64,000 bases of DNA from Conchocele bisecta (GCA_029237695.1 CM055271.1:81789488-81853487), one strand, 5' to 3'; positions 1-8,897 are shown, numbered from the stretch's first letter. Notes: generated by a model not told the origin, from the sequence alone. Translations and numbers: made by a program.

Positions 1-490
1 CAAAGGTGTTCTTAACGGTGAAAACCTAGCTATTGGATGTTCATCCAATGCATTATATTCCTGTAACAGTTTTTCATGTTCTTTTAACAAGTCTAAACCA
101 ATTTTCAATTTCAGGGCCATACTTATACTTCTTTTTTTTTGGAGGCTGTCTCTCAAATGAACCCGAATTACTGGGAAAAGATGTATTGTATGATGATCCA
201 GATTTGCTAGAAGTTGGTGTAAATGGTAATTGTGGTGATCTAATGGAAATAGGTGTCGATGTGAACTGAGGTTTCCCACTCAATGAGGGTGTATGAAACG
301 GTGATATAGATCTACGCGAATTAACAGGACTAGGATTTGTAGACATACTAGACATTAAAGAAAATCTTGAAGATTCATTTTGCTTTTTAGTTGTTTTCTT
401 TTTAGTTGTTTTCTTTTGAGATTTTTTATTTCGTGTTTTCTTTTGTTTTTTAATTGTTTTCTTTTTAGTTTGTTTTTTGGGGTTAGTTTT
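1..490 (-). pseudogene. Partial basic Lys- and Ser/Pro-rich viral protein, broken, runs off the window
   Basis: I do not recognise this protein. Read on the minus strand, an open frame begins after a TAG at 491-493. It first encodes a very basic stretch made of KKT/KKQ-like repeats (about 490-375), then MSSMSTNPSP from 355, a Ser/Pro/Thr-rich middle and a PPKKKKYKYG cluster near 125 that resembles a nuclear localisation signal. The frame stops at 74. A charged, helix-like coding stretch continues in another frame from about 110 to the window edge, so there is probably a one-base indel near 110-120. ATG355 is the first methionine; the basic part upstream may belong to the protein or to the preceding broken gene. 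Its place beside the packaging ATPase gene fits a small virion core protein, which is inference only. Confidence 0.5.
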
Positions 491-497
491 CTATTTT

Positions 498-837
498 TCA
501 CGTTTTTTGTGTACCTGTCCAACGAAGTAAACTTCTAATAATTACACCACCTAAAAATCCTCCTCCACCAGTTTTAATATTATTTTTTTCTTTGTATTAT
601 CATCAACTGTAGGATCCGCTAATTGTTTAACATCTTTTTTATTTTTTTCTATAAAACGCACTGTTTGTTTTGTTAATTTATTTTATTTTCAACTATATTT
701 TGAGCAGCTACTGAAAACCATTTCAATATCTCTTTTAACCCAGATTTCAATATTATTTCTCTTGTAAGTTTATGTTGTTCATCACTCAAATTTCTTAAAG
801 CATGGATAATATTTCCTGATGTGTATGAGAAAGCCAT
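498..837 (-). pseudogene. Small viral protein with Gly-rich hydrophobic tail, frameshifted
   Basis: Unrecognised. ATG at 837 opens a 54-codon frame beginning MAFSYTSGNIIHALRN and stopping at 673-675. Coding-like sequence then resumes in other frames: a charged segment around 660-610, and a Gly-rich hydrophobic segment with the motif GGGGFLGG around 560-540 that ends at the stop 498-500. At least two indels separate the parts. An amphipathic start followed by a glycine-rich hydrophobic end is reminiscent of small membrane-active or core peptides of adenovirus-like particles, but I cannot show homology. It lies between the ATPase and the basic protein, all on the minus strand, as in a late gene block. 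It is too short for ordinary ORF callers. Confidence 0.4.
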
Positions 838-879
838 GTTGGTACCTTGATAGAAAATACAATACCGATATCTATATTA

Positions 880-1553
880 CTATATTGGAGAATAAATAGT
901 AGGTCCTCTAGTATCCTTATCTGTAAGCCAACGATGAAAAATGTCACTTCTTAAAACGGAATTGTTTTTTAATTCTTGATTGAAAATCAATTAACAAATA
1001 ACCATGTTCCTAGAAGTAGCATCATTGTAGGCTGAAATTAAGTGTGGACTTTGCATTTGACGTGATAATGTTTTAATTTGTAACCCATCACGTTCATTTC
1101 TAAATAAAATCATGTAACGAGAGTTAAGACTTATAGTTCTACTCGATTTATTTTGTTGAAACATATTTTGTGTAATATATATTACACTTGAATTTCTATG
1201 ATGACCTTTTCTTGTAAACCATAATTTTATTTTTTCTTCATCTTTTTCTCCTAACATATCATCAAATACTACAAGATGTGGGATTGTTACATCGGATACA
1301 ATTTCATTTTCATCATCCGGGATACCTTCAATAAATTTAAGGAAATTGAACTTTTCTTGCAATTTGCAAAAGTATAACTGGGTTGCCATTCTTTGTAACA
1401 CCATATTACTTTTTTGGGTACAATATTAAATAAATCTTTACGATAATCAATAATCTTTTGTACAATTTCAGTTTTTCCACATCCACTCGGACCTGCTATA
1501 TAAATGTTACAGGGATGTTGAAATAACAAAGACAATAGGTCTTCGGTATCCAT
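880..1553 (-). pseudogene. FtsK/HerA-type genome-packaging ATPase of a Polinton/adintovirus-like element, broken
   Basis: This is a viral DNA-packaging ATPase. ATG1553 starts MDTEDLLSLL, and the Walker A motif GPSGCGKT lies at residues 21-28 (about 1493-1470). The frame is lost near 1400 and resumes one frame over with Walker B-like HLVVFDDML (about 1278-1252), then ITQNMFQQNKSSRTISLN, a pattern typical of the ATPases of Polintons, adintoviruses and relatives, and FRNERDGLQIK. That frame meets TAA at 991-993 but stays open in register for another 36 codons to TAG 880-882. That tail contains VLRSDIF, which resembles the usual C-terminus of the family, so the TAA looks like a nonsense change or a nearby error. 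The protein would pump the viral genome into the capsid. Total length of about 225 codons fits the family. Confidence in the family is high and in the exact ends moderate. Confidence 0.85.
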
Positions 1554-1648
1554 TGTTTACAGTACAAGGTCCATATGTATAATGATATACTATCATGTGT
1601 ATAGCAATGTTTTATTTGAAAAGGAATTCTGTTCGAATAGTTTGGGAT

Positions 1649-1664
1649 GGCCCTGAAAAGGGCC
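1649..1664 (-). terminator. Histone-type 3' stem-loop (class A gene 1864-2385)
   Basis: On the minus strand the bases read GGCCCTTTTCAGGGCC: a 6-bp stem with a TTTC loop, identical in form to the metazoan replication-dependent histone mRNA 3' stem-loop. It is preceded by CCAAAC and followed by ATCCC. It lies about 200 nt past the stop of the Gln-rich gene at 1864-2385, and upstream of the ATPase start, so it must serve the former. The 3'UTR between them holds long homopolymer tracts. Confidence 0.85.
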
Positions 1665-1677
1665 GTTTGGGTAAAGG

Positions 1678-1760
1678 TGCGAGTACTGTTATTTTTATTT
1701 TTTAAAAAGACACGAGTACTGGTACATTTTTAAAATAAAAAAGACACGAGTACTGGTACA

Positions 1761-1796
<36 letters not shown>

Positions 1797-1858
1797 TTAA
1801 AAATTTTATTTTTTTTTTTTTTTTTTTTTTTAATTTTTATTTCCCACGAGTACTGGTA
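1678..1858. repeat. Repeated CACGAGTACTGGTAC words with poly-T tracts
   Basis: Three copies of CACGAGTACTGGTAC start near 1711, 1746 and 1844, with a degenerate fourth near 1678. They are separated by long runs of T (1770-1795 and 1811-1830) and by AAAAAGACACG-like spacers. In the minus-sense transcript of the 1864-2385 gene this becomes an A-rich 3'UTR. Copy length in the homopolymers is probably unreliable. Confidence 0.7.
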
Positions 1859-1863
1859 CTATT

Positions 1864-2385
1864 TTATTTTCGTGGAATCAAATGATTTTCTTTTTCTGGA
1901 CGAATGTGTTTACGATGTGCACCAACCCCACTTTTATGTGAATGTATTTTTTCGTCAACTGTACCACACAGGGCCCTTTCTGCATGTTGACTGATCTGCG
2001 CCACTGTTTTCTTGTCCAATTCCAACTTAATAGGCACTTTCAATGGTTTTGTGTTAAATGTCAAGTCCCGATTTTCACACTGTTTCTCTAGTTTCTTTGA
2101 TAATGTGTCTGTCATGCGGTCCAGTTGAACACTATGTCGTGATGCGATGTTCTCTAGTTTCTGTAATATTCTTTCTGTATTGTTGTTCAGTTTCTGTAGT
2201 TCTTTCAATATCATGGAATCTTCTTTCTTCTTCTCTAATGGAATGTATACAGGAACAGTTGGTTGCTGTTGTAGTTGTTGTTGTTGTTGTGGTGGCTGGA
2301 AGGATGGTTGATATATTTCATTCATCGTCTTTGCTAATATATCAAAATCTTGAACGCCAAAATCGTAACTTCTGTTGTCAGCCAT
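1864..2385 (-). CDS. Gln-rich coiled-coil protein of the endogenous virus (class A)
   Basis: Unrecognised, 173 residues and intact. It starts MADNRSYDFGVQDFDIL. A PPQQQQQLQQQP tract follows at about residues 32-43, then a probable coiled coil with leucines in heptad spacing (LKELQKLNNNTERILQKLEN), and a basic C-terminus. ATG2385 was chosen because it is the first one 34 nt past a TATAAAAG box at 2426-2419, and this 5'UTR is nearly the same as that of the class A gene on the plus strand at 9.3 kb. The histone-type stem-loop at 1649-1664 lies downstream. Glutamine-rich coiled-coil proteins often scaffold or multimerise; a structural or regulatory role is inference. It is not a histone. Confidence 0.8.
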   Translation of the reverse strand: MADNRSYDFGVQDFDILAKTMNEIYQPSFQPPQQQQQLQQQPTVPVYIPLEKKKEDSMILKELQKLNNNTERILQKLENIASRHSVQLDRMTDTLSKKLEKQCENRDLTFNTKPLKVPIKLELDKKTVAQISQHAERALCGTVDEKIHSHKSGVGAHRKHIRPEKENHLIPRK

Positions 2386-2418
2386 AGTGTAGAATGTAAA
2401 TTAATGATTTATGATCGT

Positions 2419-2500
2419 CTTTTATACCCATCAGAAGGATTGACCTACTTAGAAATTGATAAAATCAAGTGACCAATCACAGTTTATCTTACAAAACGAT
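2419..2500 (-). promoter_or_regulatory. Class A promoter module, copy 1
   Basis: On the minus strand this holds an inverted CCAAT box (GTGATTGGTC), then AGTAGGTCAATCC, then GATGGGTATAAAAG with the TATA box at 2426-2419. The sequence from the TATA box through the 5'UTR to the start codon matches the module at 9.3 kb almost base for base. Confidence 0.8.
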
Positions 2501-2505
2501 AGCTG

Positions 2506-2946
2506 CTAACCAATATTCCATTTACAGTACTCTTTTCTAACATTTAATTGGGGGATACTGGGATAACTCTTAATAATTTTAGTTTCTATGTTCAAATCCC
2601 TCAAAAAAGGAATTTTATGACTGTATAGATGAAGCAAAGGTTTAAGATCCTTGTCAAAGTAAATCTGACTATCCTTCCCATATGTTCTAGAACTTACTAA
2701 CCTATAAATTTTATTTTTTTCTATCACAGTTATCTTTGGACAAATACCAAACGGTATAAATCTAGAATTGTTTGTTATGTACCCTATGAAAGGATAATAT
2801 TGATATTTGGGTGATTCATAAATGTTTACATTATTAATAGTGTATTCTCCGTTTACTATGCCTATAGTACAATTTTTGAGAAAATCGAAACATTTACATT
2901 CTTCGACTTCCGGATGCTGATCACAATGTTTTCTTAGTTGATCCAT
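2506..2946 (-). CDS. Unknown viral protein of about 146 residues
   Basis: Unrecognised. I take ATG2946 (MDQLRKHCDQHPEVEECK) as the start because the longer frame to 2973 would need a TTG. The protein has an N-terminal Cys/His cluster (C8, H11, C17, C19 in MDQ numbering), then a mixed beta-like middle rich in Tyr and Ile, and ends in CKWNIG. There is no signal peptide or membrane segment. Its stop at 2506-2508 abuts the promoter of the next gene. It is driven by a copy of the promoter module that also serves the polymerase and zinc-knuckle genes, and no histone-type stem-loop follows it, which places it in the other expression class. A role in replication or early control would fit, but that is inference. 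Confidence 0.7.
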   Translation of the reverse strand: MDQLRKHCDQHPEVEECKCFDFLKNCTIGIVNGEYTINNVNIYESPKYQYYPFIGYITNNSRFIPFGICPKITVIEKNKIYRLVSSRTYGKDSQIYFDKDLKPLLHLYSHKIPFLRDLNIETKIIKSYPSIPQLNVRKEYCKWNIG

Positions 2947-2984
2947 TTTATCAGGGGGCTGTGCTCTAAACAATGTATTGCTTT

Positions 2985-3085
2985 CGCTTCAGAGTTCAGT
3001 AGACTAATGATATCCCTATGGAATTTATGGCTTATTTTTATAAACGTCACGATGTAACGATAGTATAGAAGCTGTTGCAAAATGC
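2985..3085. promoter_or_regulatory. Second promoter module, left copy (rightward TATA decayed)
   Basis: This shares GCTTCAGAGTTCAGTAGACT, then TTTATGGCTT, AACGTCACG and AAGCTGTTG, with 4972-5060. The leftward TATA reads TATAAAAA here and drives the 2506-2946 gene. The rightward side reads TATAGAAG instead of TATATAAG, and no gene lies to its right, so only half of a bidirectional promoter seems to remain in use. Confidence 0.7.
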
Positions 3086-3166
3086 TTAATGTTTAACAAC
3101 TAATGATACAATACACAGTTAATAGGATATACATTGCAAAGTAATCTTTTCGTAATAATGTGTGGT

Positions 3167-3182
3167 GGCCCTGAAAAGGGCC
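3167..3182 (-). terminator. Histone-type 3' stem-loop (class A gene 3220-3480)
   Basis: The minus strand reads GGCCCTTTTCAGGGCC, preceded by AAAAAC and followed by ACCACA, which matches the ACCA trailer of true histone mRNAs. A purine-rich ACGAAAAGATT lies 13 nt further on (3153-3143), where the histone downstream element that pairs with U7 RNA would be. The stem-loop starts about 37 nt after the stop codon. Confidence 0.9.
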
Positions 3183-3219
3183 GTTTTTGCTTAGAGTGTA
3201 CAACTGTACAAATTAATAT

Positions 3220-3480
3220 TCAAATACGGCGCCATTTGTTGTTTGATTCTCGAGTTTTAACTTTCAAAACACCTGTAGTGTCAGGTTTTGCTTCTGTCGT
3301 AAAACTCTTGCCGTCCTCCATTTCAAATTCTTTGTAAGCAGGTTTTGGCTTTTCCTTTATTTTCCTCAACAGGTCAGCCGTAACCATTTGTAACGTTTCT
3401 ATGTCTTTCTGCATCGACCCTACGACTTCAACCAAATCTGCGATCCGCCTTCCCATCATATTGCTTCGTTCGGTATTCAT
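3220..3480 (-). CDS. Small coiled-coil viral protein (class A)
   Basis: Unrecognised, 86 residues, intact. It starts MNTERSNMMGRRIADL. Residues about 13-45 make a likely coiled coil (LVEVVGSMQKDIETLQMVTA), followed by a Lys/Pro/Glu-rich linker and a basic end (NNKWRRI). ATG3480 lies 50 nt past the TATAAAAG box at 3538-3531. It shares its promoter module and histone-type 3' end with three other small genes of the element. Like the 1864-2385 protein it pairs a coiled coil with a charged tail, although the sequences are not obviously homologous. A homo-oligomer or core-associated protein is a guess. Confidence 0.75.
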   Translation of the reverse strand: MNTERSNMMGRRIADLVEVVGSMQKDIETLQMVTADLLRKIKEKPKPAYKEFEMEDGKSFTTEAKPDTTGVLKVKTRESNNKWRRI

Positions 3481-3530
3481 TTCTTTGAGTGTTCAATGAA
3501 ACATGTGAAGTATGTGTTAAAAAACACATG

Positions 3531-3625
3531 CTTTTATACCCATTAAACGGATTGACCTACTTTTTATAGTTTAGTCATTTTTTCAGATTTTCGTCCAATC
3601 AGAAAGCTTGTTGTAAAACGCGTTT
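3531..3625 (-). promoter_or_regulatory. Class A promoter module, copy 2
   Basis: On the minus strand this carries GATTGGACGAAAATCTGA (inverted CCAAT), AAATGACTAAACT, GTAGGTCAATCC and the TATA box TATAAAAG at 3538-3531. The blocks, order and spacing match the plus-strand copies at 9.2 and 11.2 kb. A longer A-rich 5'UTR with a small palindrome (TGTGTTAAAAAACACA) follows. Confidence 0.85.
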
Positions 3626-3674
3626 TGTGAACAAAGTTTGTTTACACAAGCTTGACTGTAAAAACGGATTGAAA

Positions 3675-3790
3675 ATCATCCAATGAGAGGGGTAGAATAC
3701 TTAACCAATCAAATCCTCTAATTTTTACCCAATGAAATCATAGCTGAAATCATTTCTGGATTTAAAGCGTATAGTATTCATTCTATTCAT
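3675..3790 (+). promoter_or_regulatory. Triple CCAAT-box promoter of the 3805 gene
   Basis: CCAAT boxes lie at 3680, 3705 and 3729, spaced 25 and 24 bp, about two helical turns. They are followed by TTTAAAGCG near 3760 rather than a clear TATAAAAG. CCAAT boxes are common in metazoan histone promoters. This promoter differs from the other class A modules although its gene also ends in a histone-type stem-loop. Confidence 0.55.
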
Positions 3791-3804
3791 TCTTACATAC
3801 CAGA

Positions 3805-4005
3805 ATGCAGATCAAGAAATTCTTCCACCGTTTGAGAAACATTGTATTCTCCAGGAAAAATGATGTTAAGGAAGAAAAAGAGAGAAATAAAGAATTATTA
3901 CAACAATTCTTTGCAAGACGTGGTTATCATTGGCCTTCCAAACAAAAAATTGTTTGGAAAGTTACATTGAATAACTTATATCCTGATCTGTCTGAATTCT
4001 ATTAG
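3805..4005 (+). CDS. Small basic viral protein (class A)
   Basis: Unrecognised, 66 residues, intact. It begins MQIKKFFHRLRNIVFSRK and is strongly basic and probably helical in its first half; the second half holds FARRGYHWPSKQK and ends DLSEFY. A basic, compact protein of this size could bind nucleic acid or be a virion core peptide, but no family is recognisable. The 3' end is the most telling part: 13 nt after the stop there is a perfect histone-type stem-loop, followed 12 nt later by CAGAAAGAAA, very close to the invertebrate histone downstream element. It is divergent from the 3220-3480 gene and shares the 3.5-3.8 kb control region with it. Confidence 0.75.
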   Translation: MQIKKFFHRLRNIVFSRKNDVKEEKERNKELLQQFFARRGYHWPSKQKIVWKVTLNNLYPDLSEFY

Positions 4006-4018
4006 ACAGAGATCAAAC

Positions 4019-4055
4019 GGTCCTTTTCAGGACCACAATATTTTCCAGAAAGAAA
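4019..4055 (+). terminator. Histone-type 3' stem-loop plus downstream element
   Basis: The stem-loop GGTCCTTTTCAGGACC (4019-4034) keeps the 6-bp stem and TTTC loop but replaces one C-G pair by T-A on both sides, a compensatory change relative to the other copies. It is preceded by CAAAC and followed by ACAA. CAGAAAGAAA at 4046-4055 resembles the CAAGAAAGA histone downstream element of invertebrates. Confidence 0.9.
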
Positions 4056-4152
4056 CACTTGCATTTTATAAATCATATGAATTAACCATATGAATTATAA
4101 AAATATGATAAATAACAAAACAAGAAAATACATTTCAACTTGTATTCATTTA

Positions 4153-4167
4153 ACAATATTTTATTGA
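4153..4167 (-). terminator. Poly-A signal in CAATAAAATATTGTT motif
   Basis: On the minus strand AATAAA (4165-4160) sits in CAATAAAATATTGTT, about 80 nt past the stop of the zinc-knuckle gene. The same 15-base motif follows the gene ending at 10,953, so this looks like the 3'-end signal of genes outside class A. Confidence 0.65.
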
Positions 4168-4247
4168 ACAACAATATATTTACAACATGTGTAATAGTGT
4201 CTATTCAAAATTGTATTCATTTAACAATACAAATAAATCAATCAAAT

Positions 4248-4968
4248 CTAAAAGTCATTTTTCATCTTCTTGACTGGAACCGCAATTTTCCTCTTCTTGA
4301 TTTGAACACTCGGTTCATCTTGGCGTTTACGTTTACGATTGTTCACTGGTTTCTCGATGGTCTTAACATCCACTGTGTTAGGCGTTGGTTTCTGGTCACA
4401 ATCACAAGCCCAATGTAATTTCGATTTACAGATGAAACATCCAGCGTACATAACATTTCTTGGTAGCTTCAGATGACTCTCTTCGTTGTAATAAGACATG
4501 AATTTTCCAACACACAGGTCTTGGGTAATACTAGGAGAATCCAAAAATTGAACTTCATGAGAATATGGATTCACAAACACATCCATGTACTTTCCTTGTA
4601 GCTTCTGGCTACATTTATTAGCCCAATGCTCCGTTGATTGACAGATGTAACATATGTTAGGTGATATTTCGTTCCCTCCATATTTCTCATCGATGCTGAA
4701 TTTTGTAAACCTCTTTCCTGTAGAAATCAGGTACTCAGAGTCGCCCAAATAATTGTAAGATGTAAACGATCCAACAAAGTTCCCATTATGTTTTTTAGAG
4801 ATAGGTTTTCGGTATGTTGCTGAATTCAACTTCATGAGTAAACGGATTTACATATAAATTCATTTTACATCCTTTGTGCCAATATTTCATACTTTCGAAA
4901 TAGTCAGCAAATGGTTCCTCGTGTTTTTGTAGTTGAATGGAAGATCGATCTGTCGCTTGAGAGTCCAT
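4248..4968 (-). pseudogene. CCHC zinc-knuckle protein with internal repeat, frameshifted
   Basis: Two CCHC zinc knuckles are visible: CYICQSTEHWANKC and CFICKSKLHWACDC, both C-x2-C-x4-H-x4-C. The first is followed by VNPYSHEVQF. A related VNPFTHEVEF lies upstream, preceded by a degenerate knuckle without its first cysteines, so the protein seems built from repeated knuckle-plus-strand units. The C-terminus is basic (NNRKRKRQDEPSVQIKKRK), a likely nuclear signal. The intact frame begins at 4835, but ATG4968 (MDSQATDRSS), 52 nt past a TATAAAAG box, is the better start; a one-base indel near 4835 splits the two. Zinc knuckles bind single-stranded nucleic acid, so a replication or RNA-binding role is plausible. 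The gene is divergent from the polymerase and shares its promoter. Confidence 0.7.
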
Positions 4969-4971
4969 GTC

Positions 4972-5060
4972 GCTTCAGAGTTCAGTAGACTAATGATGAC
5001 CATATGGGATTTATGGCTTCTTTTATAGACGTCACGGTTTAACGCTAGTATATAAGCTGT
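4972..5060. promoter_or_regulatory. Bidirectional promoter between zinc-knuckle gene and polymerase
   Basis: Leftward TATAAAAG (5027-5020) and rightward TATATAAG (5049-5056) flank GACGTCACG, which resembles a cAMP-response (CREB/ATF) half-palindrome. Start codons lie 52 and 40 nt away from the boxes. The module is duplicated at 2985-3085. Confidence 0.75.
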
Positions 5061-5095
5061 TGTAAATTGATTAATACTTTATTATAAAATTCAAC

Positions 5096-8000
5096 ATGCC
5101 ACTTGTACCATACTCGGACACCGAGAGTGAAACCGAAGAGCCACCAGATGTTAGAAGATTTTATGATCTTATACAAGAAAAAAGTCGAAGATCAAGAAAA
5201 TTCAGAACTGAATCATCAGTTTTTAAAACAACATTCAAGAAATTTGATGTAGACGAACACCCTCAAAATTTCGTTGGGGTTATTATGATTTGATGATATC
5301 GTTCATCAAATCATCGAACGAATTGATGGTGATCCACACGACAAAATACAGGTAACATTAAATCATCCTGCATTAAAGATGGGGATACCGATTCCATTCT
5401 TAAATGTTGAAGATTTGAATGGAAATATATTGTTACAAGAAATAGAAAAAGTTATACAATCGAATATGGATTTTAATTTGAACGATGGTGAGATGACATT
5501 TGAAACAACGTTTACCAAAATGCCAACAGGTTCTGGAAGAAAGAAGATGACCTCTGAAATTGATTCTCGAGTTTTCACGAAAAAAAAGAAAACTGTTGTA
5601 AAAATTGAAAATTCAAAAGACAATATGTGTTTAGCCAGGGCTATTGTTGTTGGAAAATGTCATGCTGATAGAGAAGTTTCTTCAACATGGAATATACGAT
5701 GGAATGTAATTCGACAGTCATCACGTCCTTTACAAAGTATTGAAGCCAAGAAATTATTGAATGAAGTTGGAATTTCACCACAAAAAGCTTGTGGAATTGA
5801 AGAATATAAGAAAATACAACAATATATGTATCCAGAATATGTGATCAAGATTCATCAACAACATGTGAAAACAGAATTGTTGTTTGAATATCCAGAAATT
5901 CAGTCATACACCAAAATAATACATGTATTCTATAATCAAGATCACTATGATTACATTACAAATATTGTTGGATTTCTTGGCTGTGTATACTATTGTGAGA
6001 TGTGCGATATTGGTTACCAAAATCGCGAAACACATATATGCCCTACTTCGTGTAAGGCATGTCGTTCCAAAACAAAATGTCATGTGATAGATTGTATTAA
6101 GTGTAAAGATTGTCTCAGAACATTTTATAGTGGAACGTGTTTTACAAATCACAAGCAAATTGAAGGGCGACAAAAGAAATCAATTTGTCAACTCATAAAA
6201 TGTTGCGGTAAATGTGGAGGACAGTTTGCCGATTCCAAGAAGAATCATACATGTAAAGGAAAGAAGAAATGTAAATTTTGTAAAAAGATTGTTAATTTTG
6301 ACCACAAATGTCATATTCAGCAGTATAAAAGCAAAACTGAAGATGATCAGGAACCGTTTTTCATATTTTATGATTTCGAATGTCAACAAGACACTGGTGT
6401 ACACATTCCTAACTATTGTATTGCACACAGAGCTTGTGATGAATGTATCAATGAACCATTAGAATTTAATTGTGAATGTTGTAGTCGGTTTCCTGAAGGA
6501 CTAGAAGTAGTATTTGAAGGAAAAAATACTTTGACAGAATTTTGTAATTGGTTGTTTTCAAAACAACATAAAGGTGCTACAGCTATTGCCCATAATTTCA
6601 AAGCGTATGATGGTCAGTTCATACTTCATCATCTCATTGAAAAGTGTGCAACCGAAGGTAATAATGAACGGTAATAACATCATGGTTATGGAAACTGGAG
6701 GTATACGATTGATTGATTCATATAATTTCATAAATTCAGGATTGGCAAAATTTCCAGAAACCTTTGAATTGAAAGAAATGGCTAAGGGATATTTTCCACA
6801 TTGGGCAAATACTGATAAATTTACCGCTTATGTTGGTTCATACGTTGATGTCTCTTATTATAAACCAGATTCAATGGGGATAACTGCTAGGGAAAAGTTT
6901 TTATCATGGTATAACGAACGTGTGAAAAACAACGATTGTTTCAATTTCAAACAAGAAATGGAAAAATATTGTCGATCGGATGTAGATATTTTGAGACGTG
7001 GTTGTGGAGAATTCAGGAAGGTATTCATGGAATATGGGGGTATAGATCCGTTTCTAGAAGCCAGTACAATCGCTGACGCATGTAACAAAGTTTGGCGTAA
7101 CAAATATATGCCAAGTAATCAGATCGGAATTATTTCAAGCAGAGATCCGATTAAACGCAAATTTTCAATGAAAGGTATTCGATGGCTTCAAAGTATTGCA
7201 CACGAAAACAATATTGTTATCCAACATGCAAAAAATGGTGGAGAATATCAAATTGGTCCTTATACTGTAGATGGATTTCACAAAGAATCAAATACTATCT
7301 ATGAGTTTCTAGGGGACCTATGGCATGGTTGTCCTAAATGTTATCCAAATCGTAATCTAAAAAACCCGATAAATGGTGAAACAATGCAAAATTTATATTC
7401 TCAAACATTTGAAAGATTGGAATATTTCAGTGTAAGTGGTTATAAAATTCATATCTATGGGAACATGAGTTTGATTTAAAAATGAAAACTGATAAAGAAT
7501 ACAAAAAGTTGATCGAACAATTCTTTCCAAACTGTGATCCGATTGAACCTAGGGAAGGATTGTTTGGTGGACGTTGTAATGCTATAAAATTAAATATGAT
7601 ATTGAAGAAAATTCAGATGATGAAATCAAATATATTGATATTTGTTCATTGTATCCATTTGTATGTAAACACAAAGAATATCCGATAGGACACCCGATAT
7701 TTTAACAAAAGAAAATATTGATATAGAAAACATCCGACAGTATGAGGGTTTGATAAAATGTAAAGTTCTCCTCCGGACAATCTATTTCATCCAGTGTTAC
7801 CAACACATTGTAATAACAAACTCATGTTTCCATTATGTAGAACATGTGCAGAAGAAAGTTCTACAAAGTGTACACATACAATTGAAGAACGAGCTTTGGT
7901 TGGTACCTGGGTGTCAATAGAATTGTATAAAGCATTGGACTGTGGTTATACGTTGTTAGACGTGTATGAAGTATGGCATTTTTCGGAAAAATCTAATGAT

Positions 8001-8897
8001 TTTTTCTCGGGATATGTGGACAATTTTCTTAAAATCAAACAAGAAGCAAGTGGTCCAGGATGGTGTGTAACAGAAAAAGACAAAGAAAAATTTGTTAAGG
8101 ATTATGAAGAAGCTGAAGGTATTCGTCTTGATCCATCAAACATACAAACAAATACGTAGAGCATTTGCAAAGATTATGTTAAATTGTTTATGGGGTAAAT
8201 TGGCACAACTGAAATCATGACACAAACGGAATATATCAATAATCCTTCAAAATATTTTGATTTGATTTCAAATCCATGTATAATGGTAAAACATGTAGAA
8301 ATATTTGATAATGAATGTCCATTCATATTGGTTAACTATGAAACTAGACTTGAACACATTGAATCCCATGCAACATCAAACGTTATAGTGGGATCATATG
8401 TAACAGCATATGCAAGACTTGAACTATACAGTGTTTTGGAAAAGTTAAATGAGCGTGTCTTGTATTTCGATACAGACAGTTGTATGTACATACACAAGCA
8501 GAATTTATGGAACCCTCCCATAATCAATAGTAGGCTTGGTAAGTGGACTGATGAAGAACCCGGAAATAAAATAATAAGTTTTAGGGGTATAGGACCAAAG
8601 AGTTATGCATACAAGTTGATAACAAAAGCTGGGGAAATAAAATCCAAATGTAAAGTTAAAGGACTGACACTCGATTACAACACAAGTCAAGTAGTTAACT
8701 TTGATACGTATGTTCAATGTGCAGAGGACCGAAGTACCGAAGTGAAAGTTGTATATGCATGTAAAATCCGGAGACATGTAAACAGAACAGTAACGAGTGA
8801 ATGTCAAAGCAAGACATTTAGGTCTGTGTACACAAAACGTGCCATTGTTGACAATTTCAATACTGTACCATACGGTTATAAAACATTGAGATTTTGA
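5096..8897 (+). pseudogene. polB: Protein-primed-type family B DNA polymerase of the virus, broken in several frames
   Basis: This is the replicative polymerase. ATG5096 (MPLVPYSDTESETEE) lies 40 nt past its TATA box. In order: an N-terminal replicase-like region with CLARAIVVGK, a Cys/His-rich zinc region (about 6000-6310, many CxxC pairs such as CEMCDIG and CIKCKDC), exonuclease motif I FYDFE (about 6366), motif II HNFKAYDG (about 6593), motif III YCRSDVD (about 6967), palm motif A with SLYP (about 7650), motif B NCLWGK (about 8180) and motif C YFDTDS (about 8464). The order and the zinc-rich N-terminus are those of Polinton/adintovirus polymerases (DNA_pol_B_2). The total of about 1,270 codons is family-typical. 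Frame changes occur near 5285, 6650, 7470, 7615 and between 7690 and 8215, so no continuous product can be read. They may be decay or sequencing indels. Confidence 0.92.
5874..5907 (+). repeat. 34-bp exact repeat, copy in polB coding sequence
   Basis: These 34 bases within polB recur exactly at 8920-8953, just in front of and into the start codon of the F-box gene. See the finding on the F-box gene. Confidence 0.95.

Noticed and set aside
2058..2387. Plus-strand open frame with a long Val run
   Set aside because: It is the antisense shadow of the Gln-rich gene.
3134..3337. Plus-strand open frame with CGGPEKGRFCLEC
   Set aside because: It reads across the histone-type stem-loop and the antisense of the 3220-3480 gene; no promoter points this way.
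1864..3480. Class A genes as diverged histones
   Set aside because: None has a histone fold signature; the proteins are Gln-rich or coiled-coil with no core-histone motifs.
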